From Knufia peltigerae (lineage: Eukaryota > Ascomycota > Eurotiomycetes > Chaetothyriales > Trichomeriaceae), in contig JAPDRN010000002.1 of the NCBI GenBank assembly GCA_030247855.1, forward strand, positions 434,001 through 498,000: DNA of 64,000 nucleotides, in the 5' to 3' direction. A program made the translations under genes and the position numbers. Every line of letters begins with the position of its first letter. The first letter of the stretch is position 1. Below, in pieces: positions 32,917 through 43,087 of this stretch. The notes under the pieces were generated by a model. The model was not told the origin of the DNA, searched no databases, and worked only from the letters and a program-made list of their open reading frames with translations.

Positions 32917-34840
32917 ATGAAGCCTGGATACAACCTAGACAGCCTTCCGGGTACTTTGCCTGCCCGGCTGGTCCCAAACGACTCTGATATGGAAATGCTT
33001 GAGGAGTTGGCCCAAAAGATACTAGAAGATGGAAATCTCGACCCAAACACCCTGCAGGGTACGGCCCTTTGGAGGGATCATCTTGCACTGACGGGACAGA
33101 TTCGAACCTTTGACGGGGATAAGAAGATTGTGGAAGCATGGAACAATCAAGCTGAGTCATTGTCGCCGTCCAACTTCAAGACCAAACCAGCGTATATCGC
33201 CAAACCTGTGCCGGGCAGCTCTTGGATCGAAGTGCCATTCACATTTACGACTCACCCAAACAACGGACTATTGGGAAACTGCACTGGTGCCGCCTCTTTC
33301 ATTCTGGACGAGGACGGGAACTGGAAAATCTGGATGCTGGTGACCCTTCTGGACAATTTCGAAGGCCATGGACACCCAGATATTCCACTCTTGACTGACA
33401 ACTCAGTCAATGTGAGTGGTAATTCTGTCACCAACGGCGTGGAGTCCAACAAGGACATGAACACCGATGGTCAGTGCATCCTCGATGTTGTTGTCATCGG
33501 AGCCGGGCAGTGTGGTTTGTCCATGGCCGGTCGCGTCGGCGCGCTGGGTCTGAGTTATGTGCTTCTTGAAAAACGCCCCTCGATAGGACACAACTGGATC
33601 GGGAGATACGAGTCTGTGAGGCAGCACACGGTTCGCGAGTATAACAACCTGCCCTTCGAGCGCACCTGGAACCCTACCGATCCGTTGTTGCTTCCCGGGA
33701 AAATCGTGGCAGAAGGGTTCGAGAATTATGTCAACAAGTACAACATCAACCTTTGGACGAATGCAGAGACCACAGGAGCAAAGTGGGTGGAAAATGACCG
33801 GGTATGGAAGTTGGATGTGACGGTCAAAGGGCAAGAAAAACGCACAATCGTCTGTCGACATCTCGTTGTCTCGGTTGGTGCCGGCATGAGTGTCGACAAG
33901 GATCCAAACATCCCAGGAACCGAGCATTACCAAGGCATTCTCTTGCATTCAGGATCATATAAACATAGTCGGGAGTGGATAGCAAAGAACGGCATTGTGA
34001 TTGGGTCTGGCACAATGGCGCATGATATCGCCGAGGACATGTACAGAGCGGGCTTGCGATCTGTCTATATGATTCAGCGTAACAGGACTTGCGTTTATCC
34101 GATAGAGTGGGTGATAAAGGGCCAATCTGGTATGGAAGTACTTGTGTATATGACTTTCAGCTTGGCGGACTAACGTGTCTTGAAAGGTCTCTACAACCTC
34201 GAAATTCCAACGGCCGATGCAGATATTATGTCGGCAGGACGGCCTAATAAGATTTCACGCGACATTGTCAAAATCCAATATGACATGGCCACAGAAGCCG
34301 AATCTGAACGTTTCGATGCTCTCGAGCAGGCCGGGTTCCGTGTCGATCGTACAACACCATTGATGGACAACATCATGATGCGGTACGGCGGTTACTATAT
34401 TGACATTGGGGCATCCGCGCACATTGTCAGAGGCGAGATCAAAGTAAAATCAGGCGTTCCAATCACGACATTCACACCGGAAGGTCTACACTTCCAGGAT
34501 GGGAGTGAGCTCAAGGCCGATGTGGTGGTCATTGCTACCGGACAGGATCATGACTATCGTAATCAGGTTGGAAATATCGTTGGTAAAGACTTCGCCTCGA
34601 AGCTGGGCGAGTTCTGGGGACTGGACGAAGAAGGAGAAATACGCAATGTGATGAAACCAGCCGGTAAGTTGGTCAATGTGAGCAGCTCTGGAAGATGGCC
34701 TCTGACAGTAAACAGCTCCTGGATTGTGGATGTTTGGAGGTACCGCACCTCAGGCACGCTGGTGGTCTCGATTCGTTGCCCTGGCCATTCAGTCCGACAA
34801 ATTGGGCAAACCGCTTCAATGTATTCAGCTAGCCGGGTAG
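32917..34840 (+). CDS. FAD/NADPH-dependent flavin monooxygenase (FMO/YUCCA-like)
   Basis: Three exons, 32917-34129, 34187-34663 and 34716-34840, give 604 residues. Introns of 57 and 52 nt have GTATGG/AAAG and GTAAGT/ACAG ends; intron 1 carries a perfect GGACTAACG branch site. Residues about 60-160 look like an NTF2-like domain, as in fungal FMOs of this length. The FAD Rossmann loop VVVIGAGQCGLSMAGR lies near 190, followed by LLEKRPSIGHNWIGRYESVRQHT, and the NADPH loop IVIGSGTMAHDIAEDM near 360. ADVVVIATGQDHDYR is the second FAD motif. Exon 3 ends in the conserved GLWMFGGTAPQARWWS block, which confirms the last splice. It probably hydroxylates or oxygenates a small molecule; the substrate is unknown and no biosynthetic partner lies nearby. 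Confidence 0.9.
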
Positions 34841-36411
34841 TGTCTCTGTTACGATCAGGGAGTGCCGAGAGTGAGGTGGGTGGTGCAGACTGAGCTGTGA
34901 CTTCCTGGGCATGCGTACGTATGATCGTTGATCATCTTCGATTTGATGTTCAATGAAAGGGTGTTTGCGAAAAGAATAGTTCTCAGCGTCCCCTATGTCA
35001 CCATTGGGACAAGCTCTTGCGTAATGGAAATCGCACCGAGACCAGGTGACCAAATCCACGTGACTTAGGCTGCTTCGAGGGCCTCCTTCTCCTCATTTTC
35101 AATCTTTGCCAAACATCATCGTCTGCTATGCGAAAAGTTCGAAGATTCTTGTGAGTCTTGAGGCGTACTCACTATGCTTACCGAAAGAGAGGAAATCATT
35201 CAAAGGTAAGCCTTGAGAACCAAGTGACTGTCTCTAGGAGGAAGCCAGAGCATCGGCAGCGTCCGACGCTGTCACCTCACCTTGCAAAGCCTCGATGCAG
35301 TCTCCTCGATGTTAACGTAATGACGACGATTTCCTTCAATCGATCGCCCGAGCCTCCTGGACTTTAAATGTCCACGTCCATGTCAACGTGCCTCCCTTTT
35401 CGGTCCAAGCCTTATTCGGGCAGACTGCGCACAACCGGCAGTTGGCCGCAATTGTTAGAGTTGAAAGTCAAAGGAAAATTGTTACGTGGATACCACGTCG
35501 AAGTCACGCCAGCTGAAGAGGAGTCAGAGACATTCTTGCACCGAAATACCAGTCAGGAATTTTGATCGAGTAAAAAGGAGGCATATATCGAGTAATAGCG
35601 AAAAGCTCTGCGGACATGGCCAGGCCGAAAACAGTCTAGGGCGATCAAGCTGGTGCCGAAGTCGCCGAGAGACGAAGAAATCTGGAAAAGTCCGGACACG
35701 CTCAGACGGCCCAAGCGCAAACAATAGGCCCAGTCAAAGCCTCGCCGCTGACTTTCCCAACGATAACGCACAACTGCGCCCTTGAACACCCACCAGTTTT
35801 TGGCGCACACCCCCCCAACCCACGGGTGCCACTCTGTTTAGTATTCCGCGCTTTACCTTGTTCCCTTATCTCTACTCGATACTATCGAGTAACAGATACT
35901 CCTGCGGTCTCCCTACCACGCCTTCCATGATGCCACGGTCCAATGAATATACTTGACCAGGCCGGCCGAGTTCTTTTCCTTCGGACTCGACCGCCTCGAT
36001 CTCTCCACTGCTTCTTTTGGCTCCCAAATGCCCCTTCGAAATGGTCACTACTGTAGGAGGAGTTGCCGAAATGAGTCGACGCTGTGGTTGACGAACCCGG
36101 CCTCGGCCGTTCAAGATGGCACCCCTGGTATATCAAAGAGTATTCAGGACTTTCCTTTGTTTCGTTTCCCCCGCAAGGGTCACCCCCAATCCATCTCCAG
36201 ATTGTTATCTTTCACTTATCGTTCAGATATCACGAGGTTACTCGACAACGAGATTGCTTATCAGCCATAGATAAGGACAACAGAGGTCCTCGTTCACATG
36301 CTCAGAACCCTGGGAACCTCTCCCTAACTGCTCTCGCTCCTATTTCACTTATCTACTCTTTATATTTGACCAGCGCGGACCAGACCGTAACCGGCAATCC
36401 CATACCTCATC
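34841..36411. promoter_or_regulatory. Spacer and allantoinase promoter with GATA cluster
   Basis: 1.57 kb with no supported gene. The 210 bp nearest the allantoinase ATG contain five HGATAR sites: 36205-36210, 36216-36221, 36258-36263, 36269-36274 and 36349-36354 (one more at 35866-35871), and a TATA-like TTTATATTT at 36359-36367. HGATAR is the target of AreA/Nit2 GATA factors controlling nitrogen catabolism. Binding here is inferred. Confidence 0.55.
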
Positions 36412-38085
36412 ATGTCCAGTTTACCATCCGAGACGTCTCATTCATACCCGACTCCTCCTCGCTCTCCTCCGAACGGCTACTTCGATGGCTCAAATGACTC
36501 ACCGATCACTGTGATTGCGTCTTCTCGCGCGATACGCTCCGGACGTCTTTCCGCAGCCACAATTGTCATATCCAATGCCACAGGCAAGATCACAGCCACT
36601 TTCGACAGTGTGCTCCCGCAATCCGACTTCCCACCCAACACTCCTTATACAGACTACTCCCCACATATCCTTTTGCCGGGCCTGGTGGACGCACACGTGC
36701 ATCTGAACGAGCCAGGCCGGACAGAATGGGAAGGTTTTCATACAGGTACCCAGGCCGCTGCTTTCGGCGGTGTCACTACTGTTGTGGATATGCCGCTGAA
36801 TGCGATTCCCCCTACGACCACAGTATCAGGCCTACAAGAGAAGATCAAAGCCGCCCAAGGCCAATGCTGGGTTGACGTTGGCTTCTATGGTGGCATTATC
36901 CCCGGCAACGAAGGTGAACTGAAGGCCCTCGTGCGTGAAGGTGTACGTGGGTTCAAGGGCTTCCTGATCGACTCCGGCGTTGACGAGTTTCCCGCCGTGT
37001 CGTCGAGCGATATTGCAAAGGTCTTTGCCGAATTAGCGGACGAACCCACCACCGTTATGTTCCATGCAGAAATGATCCCACCTATTGCCGACAGTGTGGG
37101 CGACGACGTGCAGACGTCTTTGCCTCCACTCGCGCCGCACGGCCCCCTGAATGCATACAGTACATTCCTGGAGTCGCGGCCGCCTAGTTTCGAGACGTAT
37201 GCCGTCGAAGAGATTTTGTCTCTTGCTCACCTTGCACCGAATCTGCCTCTCCATATTGTGCATCTCAGCGCGATGCAGGCGATTCCGTTGCTTCGCAAGG
37301 CGAGAGCACAGGGTATTAACATCACGGCCGAGACCTGCCCCCATTATTTGTCTCTTGCGGCAGAGCAGGTTGCGCTCGGTGATACAAGGCATAAGTGCTG
37401 CCCGCCCATTCGCACGCAAAGCAACCAAGACCGGCTGTGGGAGGAACTGGGCGAGCATGAGGGCGAGGGTGTCATCAAAACGGTGGTTAGCGACCACAGT
37501 CCGTGTACACCTGATTTGAAGATGCTTCCGACTCATGTCCCGGGGCATGTGCCACCGGTCAAGGGCGTGGCCGGAACACTGCCTGTCGATCAAGACGGCA
37601 GTGGAGATTTCTTTAGCGCATGGGGCGGTATCAGTAGCGTGGGGTTGGGTCTTCCGATCTTGTGGACAGAGATGTCTAGAAGAGGGTTGATCGCAGACGA
37701 TATGCTGAGAGACAAGGCGCTCATGAACGTTGCGAAGTGGTGCTGTGTCAACACTGCTGCGCAAGTCGGGCTAGAGAAAGTCAAGGGCGAACTGGCAGTC
37801 GGCTTTGATGCGGATATTTGTGTTTTCGACGACGAGGCCGAATGGGTTGTGGAACCAAGCACGATGTTGTTCAGGAACAAGTGCAGCCCGTATCAGGGCC
37901 GAGTCATGAAAGGTATGGTGAAGGAGACATTACTGAGGGGCCAGAAGATCTTCGTCAGAGACGGAGCGAATGCCGGATTCGTGGGCAAATCCTGTACAGG
38001 ACAGCTATTGCTCGAGCCCAGGACAAAGGAGTTGAAGAAGGTCAAGAGTTGGTTCAAGAGATGGATTTATGATTATGATCTTTGA
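36412..38085 (+). CDS. Allantoinase
   Basis: Hydrolyses allantoin to allantoate in purine/ureide nitrogen recycling. Single exon, 557 residues, ATG at 36412. The amidohydrolase metal site is visible: DAHVHLNEPGRTEWEGF near 93, the carboxylated-lysine segment VRGFKGFLIDSGVDEF near 180, the FHAEM histidine near 218, LHIVHLS near 283, and the catalytic aspartate in VVSDHSP near 362. These match allantoinase rather than dihydropyrimidinase (EPGRTEWEGF and GFKGFL are typical). The about 35 Ser/Pro-rich N-terminal residues exceed most bacterial homologues but are common in fungi. No signal peptide. The GATA-rich promoter agrees with nitrogen-regulated expression. Confidence 0.95.
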   Translation: MSSLPSETSHSYPTPPRSPPNGYFDGSNDSPITVIASSRAIRSGRLSAATIVISNATGKITATFDSVLPQSDFPPNTPYTDYSPHILLPGLVDAHVHLNEPGRTEWEGFHTGTQAAAFGGVTTVVDMPLNAIPPTTTVSGLQEKIKAAQGQCWVDVGFYGGIIPGNEGELKALVREGVRGFKGFLIDSGVDEFPAVSSSDIAKVFAELADEPTTVMFHAEMIPPIADSVGDDVQTSLPPLAPHGPLNAYSTFLESRPPSFETYAVEEILSLAHLAPNLPLHIVHLSAMQAIPLLRKARAQGINITAETCPHYLSLAAEQVALGDTRHKCCPPIRTQSNQDRLWEELGEHEGEGVIKTVVSDHSPCTPDLKMLPTHVPGHVPPVKGVAGTLPVDQDGSGDFFSAWGGISSVGLGLPILWTEMSRRGLIADDMLRDKALMNVAKWCCVNTAAQVGLEKVKGELAVGFDADICVFDDEAEWVVEPSTMLFRNKCSPYQGRVMKGMVKETLLRGQKIFVRDGANAGFVGKSCTGQLLLEPRTKELKKVKSWFKRWIYDYDL

Positions 38086-38212
38086 GTCGATAATGCTTTT
38101 GTTTAGATCATGTAGAGCGGCATGTGTACGGAGTCTCGGGAATGCTTTGGACTTGAGATTATGAGGTATCCTTCCGGGATATATTACTCTTTATGAATTC
38201 CATGTTGTCGTT

Positions 38213-38941
38213 TCAATTTTCAGATTCTCGCTCCTTTTCCCATTTCTCCCTGACTCGTCGTCTCATTCCGCCGTTGATTCCTCGACCCCAGATCTCCTGC
38301 TTGTCCACCGAGGCCATGTGGTCAATGGGTTCCGCCGGTTCTCCGGTATACTCGCCAATGAACTGTTTCGTCTCTCGCTTGCTCCGCTCTTTATCTCTAC
38401 TTTGTTTCACTTTCCTCAAGTAGCCAGCGTACACCGTGACCTCTGCCACGCCGACCAGCAAGCCCGTAGACAGAGAGGCCAAGACCCGCAGGCCATCGTT
38501 TGCCCACCAACGGGTCAGGTAGAACATTGTGCCCGCACACAGGACGATGCTGAGAAGGATGTTGAAGACTAATGAAGGCGATATGTCATCTTTTTCGTCG
38601 TCGCCCGTGTCTCCGTCGATGAGGTCTACAGGCTTTCTCGACACGAGTTGGGCGTATTCCCTTCGCTCCTCTTCCTTGCGCAGTCGGGCCATCAGGGCGA
38701 CGTATTCTGGTGTGTGTTCGGGTTTCGGGGCAGGCGGCGGCGTGTACACCTTTGTCCCACGCAGGAGAGAGTTCAGACTAGAGCGCGTGGCTTTCGAGAT
38801 GGCGAGGAGCGTTGCGTGCTCGATCGGTGCCCCGGGCGTCGAAGGTATCGAGTCGAGGTCAAGATTGAGAGACGAAAGGGTCGATGCAGGAAGGGTGGCC
38901 ACCGCCGCCAGGATGCGCGGTGTGGTCGTTAGAACGACCAT
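38213..38941 (-). CDS. Vma12/Vph2-like ER factor for V-ATPase assembly
   Basis: 242 residues, single exon, ATG at 38941. The family helps assemble the V0 sector of the vacuolar ATPase in the ER membrane. Visible: a predicted helical N-terminal half with the conserved block TPEYVALMARLRKEEERREYAQLV at about 100-120, an acidic linker (IDGDTGDDEKDD), then two adjacent membrane segments (SPSLVFNILLSIVLCAGTMF, and LASLSTGLLVGVAEVTVYAG) with a short WWANDG turn, and a basic cytosolic tail (KRETKQFIGEY and later). This two-TM hairpin after a REY.LV block is the PF11712-type layout. It converges with allantoinase (127 bp between stop codons) and diverges from the Myb gene. Confidence 0.82.
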   Translation of the reverse strand: MVVLTTTPRILAAVATLPASTLSSLNLDLDSIPSTPGAPIEHATLLAISKATRSSLNSLLRGTKVYTPPPAPKPEHTPEYVALMARLRKEEERREYAQLVSRKPVDLIDGDTGDDEKDDISPSLVFNILLSIVLCAGTMFYLTRWWANDGLRVLASLSTGLLVGVAEVTVYAGYLRKVKQSRDKERSKRETKQFIGEYTGEPAEPIDHMASVDKQEIWGRGINGGMRRRVREKWEKERESEN

Positions 38942-39403
38942 GTTCGTTTGGCCTTTTCTTTCGCGGTCTCAGTGAGGTTTATTCGCAACGAATTTCTTCA
39001 GGGTAGTGTAGGCGAAATACCAGATACTCGTGCGGAGACGCAGTAGCGTATCTGAGGCAGCCTTGTCTACACTAGAAAACAGGCGAGACGGACAAGGCTG
39101 AAGACGTGACATTCATCAGTACTCCATCCTCAGGAACTGGGTTCCTGGCAATACCCAAAGCTATTAAATTACATTTCTCCACCAACCATTCGCGCTAGTC
39201 ACCGCCGCGGGTCTTCACCTACAAGACGCATGCGCCCGCATATACAACTGCTAGAGGGACTCGTTCACGTTGTTTCATGCCTGCCGCTGTTGGCTGTCGT
39301 TGCCACTGTCGCGCATCCTTTGCGACCAAGTCTCGACCGCGCTTTCCCCGCAAAAAGACACCAAACATGATATAATTCCGAAAGTCGATCCCACGCCGTA
39401 GCC
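38942..39403. promoter_or_regulatory. Divergent promoter, Vma12-like / C2H2-Myb genes
   Basis: 462 bp between divergent start codons. No site I can name with confidence. Confidence 0.5.
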
Positions 39404-42400
39404 ATGGGTAACGAGCAGAGTCAGGAATCCAGCGCTCAACCAAAGGAAGAAGACCCTGAACGTAAGTACCCGAAGATAGTACCGGCCAGTGGTCTTTGTG
39501 GGTGGAAAACTTATGCACGTGCAGAGACAGATCTCTCCGACATTCCTGACGACCGAGACCCGGACCCAACATCCTCCGACGAGAACGAAGATGAGACAAT
39601 CATGCCTGTAGGCGCAGGGGACGCGATGCCTCCGAGAAGAAAGCCTCAAAAGCAGAAGAAGAAGAAAAAGAAGAAAAAAGGGCGCAGCTCCTTTTCCGGG
39701 GACGGCGAAGTGAGGAGATCGAGCCAACATGTTCCGAACGAAGAGGAGATACGACAATTGAGAGAAAGAGAGCCAGAGGCATTTGATGTCTACGCATCCT
39801 CTCAAGTTGGTGACGATGGCGACGATGGCGGAGCATTGGAAAGTGGTATCGATTCCCTGGACACGACTTCAGCAGATGCAGAGGCCAAGGCAGAGGCTGA
39901 GGACGGCGCTGGTTGTGAACGCGACGAACTGGATGAGCCTCTCCGCGACGACGAGGACGAGGACAATCCGCCATTGCCTGTGATAGATGCCAGGCGTGCT
40001 CCGTCTGTCGAGAGTCAAGAAGCTCCGCCTGGCCAGGACAACGTCGCTCTCGTCCCTGCGTCGCAAGCGGGCCCCGAGCCGCTGAAAATGAATGGGCGAT
40101 GGCTATGTCCTTATGCAGAAAGCCACAATTGCGAGAGCACGTTTACTAATAAAAAGTCGGCGAAACGTCATGGTGCGATTCATGCTTCCGCTTTCACTTG
40201 CACGATTTGCGGCAAAACCTTGAGCAGGAAGGACACTCTTCAAAGACACATAGCGAGTCATGGCAAGAACGATGTTGTATCCGCGGACGCGCATCAACGA
40301 GCGAATGGAAGCCCTCCTGCACATGTCGCAGCCTCTTTACAGACATCTGTGGCTGCAGATTATGTCGAAGAGCCACACGACGAAAAATCGCCAGAATACA
40401 AAACTCCCCGAGAGAGTTCCCAAGACTCACTTGGATCGGAAAATGGCAACGATGTCGAGGAGGACAATGCGCAGATCAATGACGAGCATGAGGTAGAATC
40501 TCATCATGACATGATCCGCGCAGTGGAACAATCGCTGCAAGCTCAGCTTGATGCACAATCAATTGCCACTCAAGAGGGTGAAGAGGTTGAAGTCGGTAGC
40601 GGCGAAGACTCCGTTGAACCAGAAGCAGACACCAAGTCTGAATCTTCTGTAGAGTCAAGTGTGTCGGATATGGTTGAAGAGGCGTCTTCAGACAAGACTC
40701 CTGTCCCTGAACCAGGTTTAAAGCGAAAGAGGGATGCTGAAACACCTTCAGACTCTCCAAATCGACCAACAGGAAAGAAAATGAAACGGAGAAATCAGGC
40801 ACAAAACACTACGCCAACGTCTGCACAACAACCGCATGAAACAATGCCGTGCACTTGGGCTGCTGTGAATTCCACGTCCCAACCAGCTCAGCAGATCACA
40901 GACAGAATTGTCCCCACGCTTCGGACACGACAGAGTACCATCGACAGTTGGGCCCAGAGATCAAACGCAGGTTCCGGATCAAGACCATCTGTTTCAGCCT
41001 CGGGATCTCCATCGCCATCTACTGCCAGACGTGTTGAGGTCGTTATTCCTTCTGGCAGCTCTAAGACATACTCCAAGAGCAAGGCTTTCAAGAGTAAACA
41101 GCCCAATGAAAATCCTCAGCAGAATGGACTTGAATCTTTCGGACTCAAGAGGATACGCGATGCTACATACACGATGCCAAAGGGTAAGAATCGTGCAGAG
41201 CCTGGTCTAAACTATGTCTCTCCCCACAAGCAGCAAGCCGAGGCTGACGAGTCTGATTCCGAACCGGCGAATTTCGCCACCTCTTTTGCCAGAAGAACGT
41301 TGTCAGGTAGCCGACCAATAAAACGCGCAAGGTCACAAGACGAAGACTCGACCTCAGAGTCTGATGAATCGCACGCCGGTGGTGCCTCTACTAACGAATC
41401 GAAGAAGATGTCGGCCAAGCAACCAAAACCGAGAGCCCACCGCACGATAGAGTGTCAAAGATGTCGTAAAGGCTTCAAGTCAGAAGCTTCACTGAAGCTC
41501 CACCTGAAAGCTCCTAATATCCATTCACATTTGTATCACTGTGGAGACTGTACGGAACAGTTCTGGAGCATGAGGCTTCTGTCAAAGCACGAAAAAGAGA
41601 GCGGTCACGACAGGGGTAATGGCGTTGAAGGTCTGACAGGTCATTTCAGCGAAGCCGAAGTGCAGAAACTTCAAGACTGGCGAGATACTTTCTGCTCAGA
41701 CCACGATATCAGCATCGAACAATTCAACGATATGATGACAGATACACTGAAGCGTCGAAAGGGAGACAGGTGGGACTGGCATTTTATTAGTAAGAGGGCC
41801 TTCTTGAATGAATACTATGAGGTACTCCCGTATCGCAACAGGCGGTCAATGACGCGATATCGTGAGCGCAATTTCCAGAATCTGGAGGGATCCAAGAACT
41901 GGACGGCAGATGATGACAGAGACTTGATTCGGCTTCACAAAGAACTTGGTCCAAGATGGAGTGAGATTGCGCAACGCTTGATGAGAACGACCGATGCCGT
42001 GGCTCAACGATGGCGTCACAAATTACAGCACAAACACAACGAGTCAGGGAAGTGGACTACTGAAGAAGAAGAGAAGTTCACTAAAGCACTGGATGAGGTG
42101 AGAAGAACGAATGGCTTGGCATCGCAGGCAGAGGATTGGCGCGTACCCTGGAATAAAGTCAGTGAGAAAGTCGAGACGAGGAGTGCGCTACAATGTTCCA
42201 ATCACTACCGAGTACTTCACAGCACAAAGAGGCAAGGACGATGGATCAAGGTTGGCGGACTCGAGAAGACACCTGGATCTAGCAGAATACTTACCCCGTC
42301 GAAAATGGCGCGTCGACTGAAAGGTCAACCGAGTGGTTCGGCCAGTCGTCCCAGATTATCTCGAGAGCTAGTCGTGGAAACAGAGGACGACGACGACGAG

Positions 42401-43087
42401 GACGAAGCGGATTCGCGAAATGAGAGAACTCCATCGCCACCTATTGATGAAGAGGGAGAAGAGGATGTGTCAGATGCAGCAGAAGATGACGATCGGTCTT
42501 CAATAGGGGCATCGTCCCGTCAAAGTCACAATCCATTACAAGCGCAGACACCCAACGAAACACTTCGACCTACGCAACTGTTCGGACTCACACAGGCCAA
42601 TACATCGGTCGTCAGACCGGTTTTTCCAGAAAGCAGAAGACACCTTCTAAGCCAGGATGCACCATCTCCGAACATTCCTATTCAGCGGCAGAAATTATCT
42701 GTTCGATCGCCGCTGTCTGAGATGACGGTTAAAGACGATGATGATGACGATTCTGATGGCGAAGCCGAAGACGATGAGTCCCAATCTGACTCCGATCTTT
42801 CTGGGAAGGAAGAGGACGAGGAAGAGGCCGACTCAGACGAGCAATCTGATCCACCTTATGCCAGTGGAGAAAACGACGATGAAGCAGAGGACGACGAGAG
42901 TGGAGTCTCGGATGACGACCGAGATGACGGGAACGACTTCATGAATAGTATCGAGGAATCTGCACAACGGGTACGAAGTAATCAGAAACTCAAGCTTCAA
43001 CCCACGAAGAGAAATGGGTTTCAAAATGGAGCGCCTTTGAAGAGGCGAAATCGGTGGAGTATGAGTTCAAGCGAGAGCGACAGCTGA
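39404..43087 (+). CDS. C2H2 zinc-finger and Myb/SANT DNA-binding protein (Reb1/TTF1-like)
   Basis: 1227 residues as one open frame. A 63-nt stretch at 39462-39524 (GTAAGT...GCAG) looks like an intron in phase with the frame; removing it gives 1206 residues. The N-terminus MGNEQSQES fits the N-myristoylation consensus (Gly2, Ser6), odd for a nuclear factor. In order: a Lys run (about 83-93), two C2H2 fingers (about 231-285, CPYAESHNCESTF with a CTICGKTLSRKDTLQRH second finger), long acidic/Ser-rich linkers, a further C2H2-like pair (about 680-735, CQRCRKGFKSEASLKLH), and tandem Myb repeats (about 830-940: WTADDDRDLIRLHKELGPRWSEIA, then WTTEEEEKFTKAL and SALQCSNHYR). The Myb part resembles Reb1/TTF1, which bind rDNA terminators. 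The C-terminus is strongly acidic. The DNA-binding role is firm; rDNA termination is inferred. Confidence 0.88.
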   Translation: MGNEQSQESSAQPKEEDPERKYPKIVPASGLCGWKTYARAETDLSDIPDDRDPDPTSSDENEDETIMPVGAGDAMPPRRKPQKQKKKKKKKKGRSSFSGDGEVRRSSQHVPNEEEIRQLREREPEAFDVYASSQVGDDGDDGGALESGIDSLDTTSADAEAKAEAEDGAGCERDELDEPLRDDEDEDNPPLPVIDARRAPSVESQEAPPGQDNVALVPASQAGPEPLKMNGRWLCPYAESHNCESTFTNKKSAKRHGAIHASAFTCTICGKTLSRKDTLQRHIASHGKNDVVSADAHQRANGSPPAHVAASLQTSVAADYVEEPHDEKSPEYKTPRESSQDSLGSENGNDVEEDNAQINDEHEVESHHDMIRAVEQSLQAQLDAQSIATQEGEEVEVGSGEDSVEPEADTKSESSVESSVSDMVEEASSDKTPVPEPGLKRKRDAETPSDSPNRPTGKKMKRRNQAQNTTPTSAQQPHETMPCTWAAVNSTSQPAQQITDRIVPTLRTRQSTIDSWAQRSNAGSGSRPSVSASGSPSPSTARRVEVVIPSGSSKTYSKSKAFKSKQPNENPQQNGLESFGLKRIRDATYTMPKGKNRAEPGLNYVSPHKQQAEADESDSEPANFATSFARRTLSGSRPIKRARSQDEDSTSESDESHAGGASTNESKKMSAKQPKPRAHRTIECQRCRKGFKSEASLKLHLKAPNIHSHLYHCGDCTEQFWSMRLLSKHEKESGHDRGNGVEGLTGHFSEAEVQKLQDWRDTFCSDHDISIEQFNDMMTDTLKRRKGDRWDWHFISKRAFLNEYYEVLPYRNRRSMTRYRERNFQNLEGSKNWTADDDRDLIRLHKELGPRWSEIAQRLMRTTDAVAQRWRHKLQHKHNESGKWTTEEEEKFTKALDEVRRTNGLASQAEDWRVPWNKVSEKVETRSALQCSNHYRVLHSTKRQGRWIKVGGLEKTPGSSRILTPSKMARRLKGQPSGSASRPRLSRELVVETEDDDDEDEADSRNERTPSPPIDEEGEEDVSDAAEDDDRSSIGASSRQSHNPLQAQTPNETLRPTQLFGLTQANTSVVRPVFPESRRHLLSQDAPSPNIPIQRQKLSVRSPLSEMTVKDDDDDDSDGEAEDDESQSDSDLSGKEEDEEEADSDEQSDPPYASGENDDEAEDDESGVSDDDRDDGNDFMNSIEESAQRVRSNQKLKLQPTKRNGFQNGAPLKRRNRWSMSSSESDS
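39462..39524 (+). other. Candidate in-frame intron (63 nt)
   Basis: GTAAGT donor and GTGCAG acceptor, length divisible by three and no stop inside, so both spliced and retained forms stay in frame (21-residue difference). The spliced junction reads EDPE-Q-TDLSD, continuing the acidic low-complexity character on both sides. Confidence 0.6.
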
